Shown: positions 55,649-64,000 of the stretch, one piece after another | Position numbering within the stretch: position 1 is the stretch's first letter | Layout: every line of letters begins with the position of its first letter | Made by a program: the position numbers and the translations under genes | The notes under the pieces: generated by a model | What the model was told of the DNA's origin: nothing | The model's input: only the letters and a program-made list of their open reading frames with translations | Databases searched by the model: none | Origin: Sacculina carcini | Lineage: Eukaryota > Arthropoda > Thecostraca > Sacculinidae | DNA: 64,000 nucleotides | Direction of reading: 5' to 3' | Assembly: GCA_916048095.2 (NCBI GenBank) | Contig: OU696587.1 | Span: forward strand, 2,540,579-2,604,578

Positions 55649-55660
55649 AGCTATTTCGGC
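55649..55660 (+). other. Primer binding site of element F, matches tRNA-Phe 5' end
   Basis: AGCTATTTCGGC is flush with the LTR end and is the exact complement of GCCGAAATAGCT, the first 12 bases of animal tRNA-Phe. It is identical to the site of element B and differs by one base from that of element A. Confidence 0.68.
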
Positions 55661-55665
55661 TGAAA

Positions 55666-56482
55666 ATGGCGACAGGCGACGCTACTGGTTCAGGACTGGT
55701 TCAGCAGTGAATATCAAGTTGAGCGATATGATCCGTTCGATGGCAGCCAGGATGTGGTGCAATGGCTTGATAAAGTGGAAATGGTGGCCAATTCGGAAGG
55801 TATTTCAAATTTGGAATGTGTCGTGCCGCTTTTTCTCGAGGGGAATGCATATGCGATATACAGTGAGATGGACGACAACAACAAGAATCGGTATGATGAA
55901 ATTACAAGATCTCTACTGAACGCATTTGCTATGAATAGTTTTTCCGCCTACGAAATGTTCATGACGCAAAAGTGGCAAGATGAACCAGCCGACGTATTTA
56001 TGTCGAAATTGGAGAGACTAGCTAAACTGGCCGGTATTGAAGGCGAGGCCGTTTTGAGGAAGGAGTTCGTGGTTGGGCTCCCAAGAGAAGTGTCACGTGA
56101 GCTAAGGGCCGTGGCAGGGGTGGATACAGTGGGTCTTCCGCTGTTGGTTGAGCGGGCGCGTGTACTGCTATCTGAATTGTGCACTGACAATGCCGTCATG
56201 GTGTCAAGAGCTGTGCCTTCTCGAAACATTCACGCGAATCGAAGCTCTCTATCGCAAGTTCGTGGAGGCTGCTTCAACTGTGGAGGGCTCCATTTAGCCA
56301 GGAACTGCAGCAGGTCAATGGAAACCGGTCAGTATAGCCAGCGCCGATTTCAGTGCTTCGGATGCGGAGGTGCGCATCTTCTCAGAAACTGCCCAGCAGC
56401 TGGAAAAATTTACAGGAGATCGGGAAACGACCACGGGAGGACTGGTGCGCTAGCAGTTCTCTCAGCCACCAACAACCAATAG
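55666..56482 (+). pseudogene. Element F gag
   Basis: A start at 55666 meets a stop after 14 codons. The frame then continues open with VERYDPFDGSQDVVQWLDKV and FAMNSFSAYEMFMTQKW. It ends with two knuckles of unusual spacing, CFNCGGLHLARNC and CFGCGGAHLLRNC (C-X2-C-X3-H-X4-C, one residue shorter than the usual X4). The capsid start EYxxxRYDPFDGSxD aligns with YDGSGDLDTW of element A and YDGKHDPTEW of element B. Confidence 0.82.
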
Positions 56483-59414
56483 AGGCGCTACCGCGTTGAG
56501 GTCAGAGTGAATGGTGTGCTGGTGTTGGCAGTGATCGACAATGGTTGCACTAAATCAATTGTGGCCGAATGTTTGGTGGGCAGATAGCCAGGGAGTAGTT
56601 ATGTGACAGCTGTTGATGGTCGCCGCTTGAAGTTTGGCGGTGCATTGGACGTGCAGGTGATTTTGAATGATGCCACTCTTGAGGTCTCTTGCATTGTTGC
56701 CAGTGGCTTACTGGGTGGTGCCAAAGCAATTTTTGGGATGGACGTCATTAGGCAGCTTGGCGGCGTGTCTATTGGGGAGCAGGGTGTCACATTTGGAAGC
56801 CGGTCCACCTGCTTCAAAGCAATTTTCAACCTTGACGATTCTACCCGTAGTAACATGGACATTTCTACTGCACCACACTACTCACATGATAATCGTAATT
56901 GTGTGTCATCTTGTGACGCTGATGATTTCTTGGATGTGCATGAGTCTGATTTCGACGCCAGGTTCAGTGGTGGGAAGTGGACCGTTTCTTGGCGGTGGAA
57001 GGATGGTGCGGAGCCCAAATAGAGTAACACTGTCAGTGAATACAGCAGTGTTAAGGATGAGGCGATACAGGACGAGTGGAGACGGTAAATTGAGGACTGG
57101 ATCAGTAAGGGTTGGCTTAGTGAATGTAAAGATCAGTCCGATGTTGAGGGAATTTTGCCTTTGATGGCGGTAGTTCAGAAAAGTAAAGGAAAAGTGCGGC
57201 CTGTATTGGATTACAGGGAGCTCAACGATTATGTCAGTTGTCATGCCGGCCTTGATGTTGCTGTGTGTGATGAGACTATAAGGAAGTGGAGGAGGTTTCC
57301 AGAACGAGTTAAACTTGTCGATTTAAAGTCTGCGAATCTGCAGGTACACATGGATGAGTCGCTTTGGCGTTATCAGCGAGTCAGGCATAATGGCCGCTTG
57401 TACTATCTAACTCGCTTAGGATTCGGGCTTAACTGTGCGCCAAAGGCAATGTCAAAAATCGTAAATGCTGTCCTCGCGGCCGACGCTAAGGTGCGCAGTG
57501 GTACCGATAGTTACATCGACGACATCATCGTTAACGAGGACGTCGTGATCGCTGAGACGGTAGTGGCACACCTGGCGCGCTACGGACTTTAAACGAAGCC
57601 TCCGGAGTCACCTGATGGCGGAAGAATACTTGGGCTGTCTCTAAGGAAGGACGTTCGTGACGGTAAGCTGCATTTTTCTCGTGGGAACGAACTGCCGCAG
57701 ATCGACAATGAAGGTGAGCTGACCAAGCGTCGATTGTTTTCTGTTTGTGGGCAACTCCTGGGGCATTATCCTGTTTGCAGTTGGTTGCGTGTAGCGTGCA
57801 GTTACATAAAACGTAAATGTCAGGGCGAACGATGGGATGATAATGCGGGCGTTTCAGCGTCAAACTTCCTAAAAGAAGTTATACAAAGAGTAACGATTGA
57901 GGATCCAGTGAAAGGTGTATTTCATGTTGCTGATAATGATCATGGTCGCGTCTGGTGCGACGCTAGTAGCTTGGCTACAGGTGTATGTTTGGAGATAGAC
58001 GGAGATGTTGTAGAAGATGCCGCTTGGCTGCGGAAAAGCGAGGATTTTGGGCACATAAATCTGGCCGAGCTAGAGGCTGTTGTAAAAGGTGTTAACCTCG
58101 CTCTCAAGTGGAACTTGACATCAATTTAAGTGTTAACCGATTCAGCGACAGTGTTGAAATGGTTAAAGACAATGTTATGTGATGAGAACCGGATAAAAGT
58201 GGCGGGGATGTCGGAGGTCTTGGTGAGAAGACGACAAGGTATTTTGCGCAGTATTGTAGACGAGATGAAGGTCAACATTACCGTAAAATTCACACGTTCG
58301 GCTGACAATAAGGCCGATAAACATACGAGGGTGCCTAACAGACGGCTCAAGACGCACGACTCACATGCATGTACAGTGGCCATGGATGCGGCATCGAAAT
58401 GGCATGCCAACCATCATCTAGGCGTGAATCGTTCCCTGTATCTAGCGAGACTAGCGAATCCGAAGGTGACGAGGAAGGAAATGACAAGTATTGAGAAATT
58501 GCAGAGATTGCAAGATGATTGATCCTGCGCCGGTTGTACTTGTACGCGGCGAGCTTGAAGTGAAATTGAATTGGAGTAGACTTGCGTTAGACGTTACTCA
58601 TTACAATGGTGAATGCTACCTAACTGTGATTGATTGTGGGCCCAGCAGATTCGCGATTTGGCGCAAGATAAGGGCAGAAGATGCTGCTGAGGTGAGCAGT
58701 CGGGTTGAGCAAATATTCATGGAAAGAGGCCCGCCAGACGAACTTTTGATGGACAATGGGTCTGCTTTCAGATCAGAAAAACTTGCGAGGCTTTGTGAGA
58801 GCTGGGGTGTCCGCCGCAGATTCCGTGCAGCCCATAGACCATCAGGAAACGGCATTGTCGAGAGGGTGCATCGCACTGTCAAGCGGATGGCAGCCAGGTC
58901 TAGGAGCGACCCTTTGAGGATGGTTTTCTGGTATAATCTCGCTGCAAAAGATGGCCGCCGCAAAGCCACCGCTCCGTCGGCAGCTCTGCATACGTACGAG
59001 TGGCGTCATCCTGCGTGTGTCAGACATAGCACAGACAGTCCGATTATATCTGAGTTTCGAGTTGGTGACTTGGTTGCGACGAAACCGGGAGCTGCAAGGT
59101 GTACTACTCGATGGAAAAAGGGTACGGTCACTGGTATAGTTTCAGGTCATGTGGTAGAAGTCGGGGGAGTGCCGAGACACGTGAGGGATGTTCGACTGCT
59201 CAAGCGAAGAGACGACGGAAGAAATCGTTCGGGAAGAGTGTGCGTTCCTGATGAAGCAATTCAGCAATCAACTCGCATCCTCTTAGAAGAGTCCGAAGAT
59301 GAAGCGCCTTTTGCTGAACGGTCCGAACAAGAAAGCGAAGAAACTGCTCCTCCGAGAAGGTCGAGTCGCGTGAGGAAGAACCCCACATGGTTTAGAGATT
59401 ATATTGTAAACTGA
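56483..59414 (+). pseudogene. Element F pol: protease, RT, RNase H, integrase
   Basis: The protease block reads AVIDNGCTKSIV, with DNG where A and B have DTG, and a stop follows at about 56585. The linker has FSGGKWTVSWRWKDG, shared in form with A and B. RT (57155-57592) shows KVRPVLDYRELNDYV, KLVDLKSANLQVHM, YLTRLGFGLNCAPKAM and DSYIDDIIVNE. RNase H (57734-58522) shows VWCDASSLATGVCL, HINLAELEAVVKGVNL and LTDSATVLKWL. Integrase (58491-59414, open for 307 codons) has LDVTHYNGECYLTVIDCG, LLMDNGSAFRSE and GNGIVERVHRTVKRMAARS, then a basic tail ending RVRKNPTWFRDYIVN. Breaks are mainly single stops (57020, 57590, 58128), so this is the best preserved lineage-1 pol in the window. Confidence 0.87.
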
Positions 59415-59433
59415 TCTTGAGATCAAGGGGGGA

Positions 59434-59469
59434 TGTAGTTGTATTGTTCTTTTATAGCTTGTTATATGC

Positions 59470-59501
<32 letters not shown>

Positions 59502-61022
59502 TAATAATAAAGCTCAACGTACGTGTGTGAGTGTGTGTGCAGAACGGCACATTGGTGTATATATATTGGTGTGTGTGTCTGTGTGTCGATATGCCATGAC
59601 TCACGTGCATTGGAGCGAGCGTTTGCAGCGAGCGTTTGCAAATGCCCAGTGGCGTGCAGAGTGCGTAGTAAAACAGAGTGTTTAAATAAGTACATTGTCG
59701 TGCATGTGCGTGTTCCACAGGCGTTTTTCAAGTGTATATGTGTAGCTTACCAATATTGTAATTGTAATCAACATTTATTTTTCTACTGGTGTTTGTTTTT
59801 CACCATTATTCTACACACTGCGCCATTCAGTTGAGCGATTCCTAGAAACGCCCATGCGCGATTGCCACCTCAGGCACACACACACTCACATACACACTGA
59901 CGTACATGCACACACACACACACACACACACATACACACTGACATAGATGCACACACACACACATGCACATACAGGTACACGTACACACACACACACATA
60001 CATACACAGTGTACAGAACGGCACACTGATGTATATATTGGTGTGTGTGTCTGTGTGTCGATATACCATGACTCACGTGCATTGCAGCGAGCGTTTGCAA
60101 ATGCACAGTGGCGTGCAGAGTGCGTAGTAAAACGGAGTGTTTAATTAAGTACATCGTCGTGCATGTGCGTGTTCCAGAAGCGTTTTTCAAGTGTATATGT
60201 GTAGCTTACCAATATTGTAATTGTAATTATCATATATTTTTCTATTGGTATTTGTTTTTTACCTTTATTCTACACACTTTTGTCATTCAGTTGACCGATT
60301 GCTAGAAACTTCCCTGCCAGATTGCCACCACATCTTTTCTGCGAACTGTTCTTGCATAATTTTGCAATTCTTCCCAGGAATTGCACACACGATACCGTTT
60401 TGCATTTTGTATTGGTATGTGTGTCCGTGTGCCGAAATTCTATGAACGAACACGTGTGCAGCCAGTGTTTGTATGCGTGTGCGTCTGTATGTGCGATGCG
60501 AACTTATCATCATATTTGCATTGCTATCCCAGACAAAACTCAAGGCGACCGCATCACTTACAATACTACAAACGAAGCTACGAGACGCACGTAGTGCGGA
60601 TCTACTAGCGACCATAACCGCACGAAGTGCGGAACTTGTCGCTAGTATATATATATATATGTATGTGTGTATGCATGTATGTATGTGTATGTGTGTGTAT
60701 GTATGTATGTGTGTGTATGTACGTATGTGCGTGTGTGCAAGACTGAAGCAGTGCTTTTGCAACGGGTCCTGGAATGTTGATGCAGCTCGTGTTACACTGT
60801 CGGTGCGAGATGTCAGTCATATACAGAGCGAGTGTGTATTAGTATGAAAGTTGTGGAGTGTGTGCGTGCAAGATGACACCTGATGTGGTTTCGCGTACTG
60901 TATCATGAAGTGAAGGGGAGTCGAGATATGTGTGCTGTGCGAGTTGGAGTGTTTGGTGTGTCCTTGTGAGTGTTACCGGTTGTGTGGAAATATAATCAAG
61001 TTCATTTATTGGAAGCTGCGTG

Positions 61023-61027
<5 letters not shown>
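59434..61027 (+). repeat. 3' LTR of element F, split by the Helitron
   Basis: It starts TGTAGTTGTATTGTTC and ends GCTGCGTGTTACA. Without the Helitron it is about 446 bases; the difference from the 5' LTR (384) lies in the TA and TATG repeats. Confidence 0.85.
59498..60645 (+). mobile_element. Non-autonomous Helitron with two consecutive 3' terminal cassettes
   Basis: The 5' end is TCTATAATAATAAAGC after an A. The 3' end is the hairpin CCGCAC-GAA-GTGCGG (60618-60632), nine bases, then CTAG (60642-60645) followed by T. This fits insertion between A and T in the (TA)n of the LTR. No target duplication is seen, as expected for Helitrons. A second, similar cassette (CGCAC-GTA-GTGCG then CTAG) ends at about 60608, 37 bases upstream. 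The interior has two tandem copies of a unit of about 476 bases (59540 onward and 60016 onward) and a partial third, but no Rep/helicase. Confidence 0.85.
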
Positions 61028-61060
<33 letters not shown>

Positions 61061-61077
61061 AATTATGTGGCGGTCCC
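61028..61077. repeat. (GT)n and duplicated flank, right of element F
   Basis: (GT)n is followed by CAATTATGTGGCGGTC, the same words that follow the (GT)n beside LINE copy 1 at 46446 and in duplicate 2 at 61379. The similarity breaks off after GGCGGTC. Confidence 0.75.
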
Positions 61078-61909
61078 GCTAATTATGGCCTGCTACCCCC
61101 GGATCTACGGCCATCTTTCACATGTTTTGTGACAACCTAACAGTTTTTATTATCGAGAGGATAGGGATCAATCACGTTCTTCAACCAAACAACGTGGTGT
61201 TATCCCCGATTTACACACGGCGGCGTGTCTCGGTGTTGGCGACATAATAATCGCAACTGTTCAGTTCAATCACAATGTTTCTACACATTCATCATATGAC
61301 TGAGTGAGTGGAGGATGTCTGTGCATTTGGTGATGTAAGTGCTGGTATTCGTGTGTGTATGTGTGTGGGTGTGTGTCTGCAATTCTGTGGCGGTCACAGA
61401 AATTCAGTACGATGACGGAAAATGACTACACATCAAAGCGTTCAACAACAATCAGTGAATCAGTGAGATCCATGATAATCCATAATAATAATCCTAGTTA
61501 GATTATGGATAACTTCCACAATCGAGTTGAATTCATTCAATCGATTATTCTAAATGTTAGTACGCTATTGAATGTAGTAATTCATGCACAGTTTTATCAG
61601 GAAATGAAGCGTGATGTTCGTGGATTTTAGCGTGTCTTCAACACTACCAAAAACTTCTTAATTTGGTCAATTGATCATATTGAAGTTCATTTGGCCAATA
61701 ATCACATGAATTACCTAAATCGAAAGCATTTCACGGCGCCGTGAAATATTTTTCTGTTTACGCGAAAGCGCCAACCAATAAAAACACGTGAAATAGCATT
61801 TTTCTCCGAATACAAAATGGAGGTTGAAGTAACAGTTTGATTTCAAGTCAATTTGCATTCTGCAAGTATTTCGTGTACTTGGTCGACTGCTACGTGATCT
61901 CACTGCATC
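61078..61909 (+). repeat. Segmental duplication, copy 2 upstream region with an empty LINE site
   Basis: It joins the equivalents of 43226-43516 and 46446-46989 without the PHD/RT LINE between them. The junction is an uninterrupted GT-rich tract at 61350-61378. It shows the pre-insertion state of that locus. Confidence 0.85.
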
Positions 61910-64000
61910 ATGCTACCAGCTCAACGCAAACAGTTCGTCAGTGCTCTAGTGCTCCTAGTGCTACTGGAGTGCGTCTACCCTGGCGAGGCAATGGATTGGC
62001 GAGGTAAGCGATGCTTCCACACACACATCTAGCATTGCAATGTCGTTTTCCACAAACACAAGATTGCATATGATCAGACTAGGTTTACAGTGTTTGTTTC
62101 TCGAATTCTGCAAGTTAAACCTCACTTATGATCAAAATGAAAACGTGGTATCATCCAGTGTTCATCCAGTGACATTATTCGACACCTGACTTATATGTTT
62201 GTGATTGTGCTTTACAGACAAGTTCAGAGGCTACGCTGGACCGAAGAGGAAGAAACATCAGGTGCCGCCAATCTACAAGCGCGAGGGATTCCTCAAAATC
62301 ACCGTCCCCGTAGCTTCAGGTGAGTGCAACCGTTCACAATTTGAAATTATCTCACTGCATCTTTTTCGATAATCATGGTAATGTTTCAACTCACAGTCTC
62401 ATGACTTCAGCTGAATTTTCTACACTCTAACGTCAAATACTAATACCAGCAGCCCTCTAGAACTTCGAGAAATAACTTCACAACTAGCACACATGTTCTC
62501 TCATGTACTAAACGCATTTTATATTGTGTTGATAGTTTCCATATTCCTGCTGATATGTCTGCTGTGCTGCACGGGACGTCACGGGTCGTGGTGTTGTGGT
62601 CTGTTCGACGTCAACCCACAGTACATCCCCGATCTCACTGATCTCGAGTCTGGTTCGGTCACAGACTCGTCAAATACCAGCGTCAATGCAATAGAAAAAA
62701 CAGATCCATCAGCAAGTCAGGTGGATTCCTCCGCCAATGGAAATGTAAACCAGGAGCCCAGCAACAGGCAAGATGAAGTTGCCATTGATACGACTGAAGT
62801 CATCAACGAGCTGGAAGGTCAAGTGTCATCTGACAACACCAGCCACACTTTAGTAATGTCGCGCGCCAAGACTAACACCGATACAAAGCGTATCGATAAT
62901 CTCAGCGACCTTCAACTGTCGCAAATACCGCGTTCAGACACTTCACTCAATGTGGTGGAAGAACCGAGTCATATAAAAATACAGTCTCATTCTTTCATTG
63001 AGAGCGAAAGTGTACCCGAGGCCACAAACAGGGACAGTGACGTTGTCATCGACATGTCGGCAATGCTAGAAGACAACATGATCGATGTCAAACCAAGTGA
63101 CTCAGCTAACACCGATAATGAAGTCACGGAAAATACGTCTGTAAACACTCATGTTTCAGACGTCGTCAATCGAGAAGTATCAACTTCTGAGATGAGCCCA
63201 CATGATCATTCAATTAGTTCAGTGCAGCCACGACAAGCTGCCTCTAAAAACGAGGAAGCGAGGATAAATGGTTCCCGAGTGTCATCCCACGAGATAACAG
63301 AAAAAGACAAACAGAACAGGGTGTTGTCGAGCAAAGAAATCAACCCAAACGGGGCAAAATCGAGAGAGACATATCAGTCAAGTATTGCAAGCAGTGAATC
63401 AATTAGCGCTTCAAAACATATCATAGCTTCGTCACAATCCTTCATCAACACATCGACATCATCCAGAGTCGATCGAATTAGGAGTGCGATTCACGGCCCA
63501 GATACGAGACAAAGTTCACCGCAAACAAGCAACGGCAATAAAGTCACAAATAGTTCATTGGGACAGCAAAAAATAATCACCCCAATAGCTCGTGACTCAA
63601 ACAACTCAATGTCAAGCTTGTGTGCGGCAGAACAAGCAGATACCGTGTGTGATTCAGTGAGATCAGAACACACCAGAACAGCATCAGTTCCACACACATC
63701 CAGACAGAGTGAACGACGTGCTTCAACAAATAGACCTGGCTCATCCAGCTATATCGTCACGCAGCCAGGACACAACGTCCCTGAAAAGAAGGATACACTT
63801 GATTGCTCCAGAGTGACATCCAATGAAACCACAGAGCATTACAAATACGATAATTCATCAACGACAATACTGACCTCCAATAGTGAACTGAGCCAGAATA
63901 CTGCAAGCAAAAAACAAACAAGAAATGCAGCAGTCATATCCTCACACCAAAACAGAACTGCCTCATCACCACTCGCACGCCCCGACAAGAGTGTGAGTGT
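61910..64000 (+). CDS. Unrecognised single-pass membrane protein, copy 2 (cut by window end)
   Basis: Exons are 61910-62003, 62218-62319 and 62536 to the window edge. Exon 1 is identical to copy 1 and exon 2 differs by two synonymous bases (ACT/ACC and GTG/GTC). Intron 2 is 18 bases shorter. In exon 3 I see only substitutions and no net indel up to 64000, so the frame is open through the equivalent of copy 1 position 49098. Amino-acid changes occur in the tail, for example near 63235 (RRFATK to RQAASK). Introns have changed visibly more than exon 1. Both copies therefore look like coding genes. Function unknown. Confidence 0.78.

Larger units (their letters stand above)
55265..61027 (+). mobile_element. 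LTR retrotransposon F (lineage 1), inserted in (GT)n, with a Helitron in its 3' LTR
   Basis: The 5' LTR is 55265-55648; the 3' LTR starts at 59434, is interrupted by a Helitron (59498-60645) and ends at 61027. Both LTRs end GCTGCGTGTTACA. The primer site AGCTATTTCGGC follows the 5' LTR directly, and the polypurine tract AAGGGGGGA precedes the 3' LTR. Gag, protease, RT, RNase H and integrase are all present on the plus strand, separated mostly by isolated stops. Flanks are (GT)n on both sides, so the target duplication cannot be read. Confidence 0.88.

Noticed and set aside
59461-60070. Coding frames over CA/GT-rich Helitron sequence
   Set aside because: His/Thr and Val/Cys repeats from microsatellites on both strands; no Rep or helicase motifs.
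1-64000. CRISPR arrays, bacterial operons or riboswitches
   Set aside because: Spliced genes and eukaryotic transposons throughout; no regular spacer-repeat arrays were seen.

Overview
The window is eukaryotic nuclear DNA. It has spliced genes with GT-AG and GC-AG introns, a VPS18 homologue, DM9-repeat genes and a very dense load of retrotransposons and DNA transposons. Nested LTR elements, CsRn1-clade Gypsy elements, 3'-tailed LINEs, hAT- and pogo-type DNA elements, a Helitron and tRNA-derived SINEs together point to an invertebrate metazoan. I cannot name a species. Nothing looks bacterial or viral.

Left part (1-8.9 kb): the 5' end of a Gypsy gag with its primer binding site, a pogo/Tigger remnant, a two-repeat DM9 gene on the minus strand (coding pieces between 2423 and 5468), and several short inverted-repeat elements, one inserted inside another.

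Nested block (8.9-26.1 kb): a LINE copy was split twice by LTR retrotransposons of one lineage (element A, 9246-13987, minus; element B, 14659-25670, plus). The 3' LTR of B was itself split by a CsRn1-like Gypsy element (C, 19674-25640, minus). Every boundary is supported by TG...CA-type ends, paired LTRs and matching short target duplications.

Middle (26.2-34 kb): an hAT-type MITE inside an internally deleted CsRn1-like element (E), a LINE 3' end, and a second full CsRn1-like element (D, 29098-33961) interrupted by a SINE. Then come a DM9 gene on the plus strand (34246-36520), the 3' exons of VPS18 on the minus strand (38029-42851) with LINE and SINE insertions in its introns, and a segmental duplication.

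Right part (43.2-64 kb): two copies of an unrecognised gene. Its product has a signal peptide, one membrane segment and a long Ser/Thr-rich tail. The copies start at 46990 (complete) and 61910 (cut by the window edge). Around them lie a PHD-finger/RT/endonuclease LINE sitting in a (GT)n tract, a partial duplicate of it, a LINE, and a third lineage-1 LTR element (F, 55265-61027) that sits in (GT)n and carries a Helitron in its 3' LTR.

The most unusual observation is that all three lineage-1 LTR elements (A, B, F) have, directly after the 5' LTR, a 12-base site complementary to the 5' end of tRNA-Phe rather than to a tRNA 3' CCA end. The host genes do not form an operon-like system; the window is mainly a record of repeated insertion and local duplication around four host loci.
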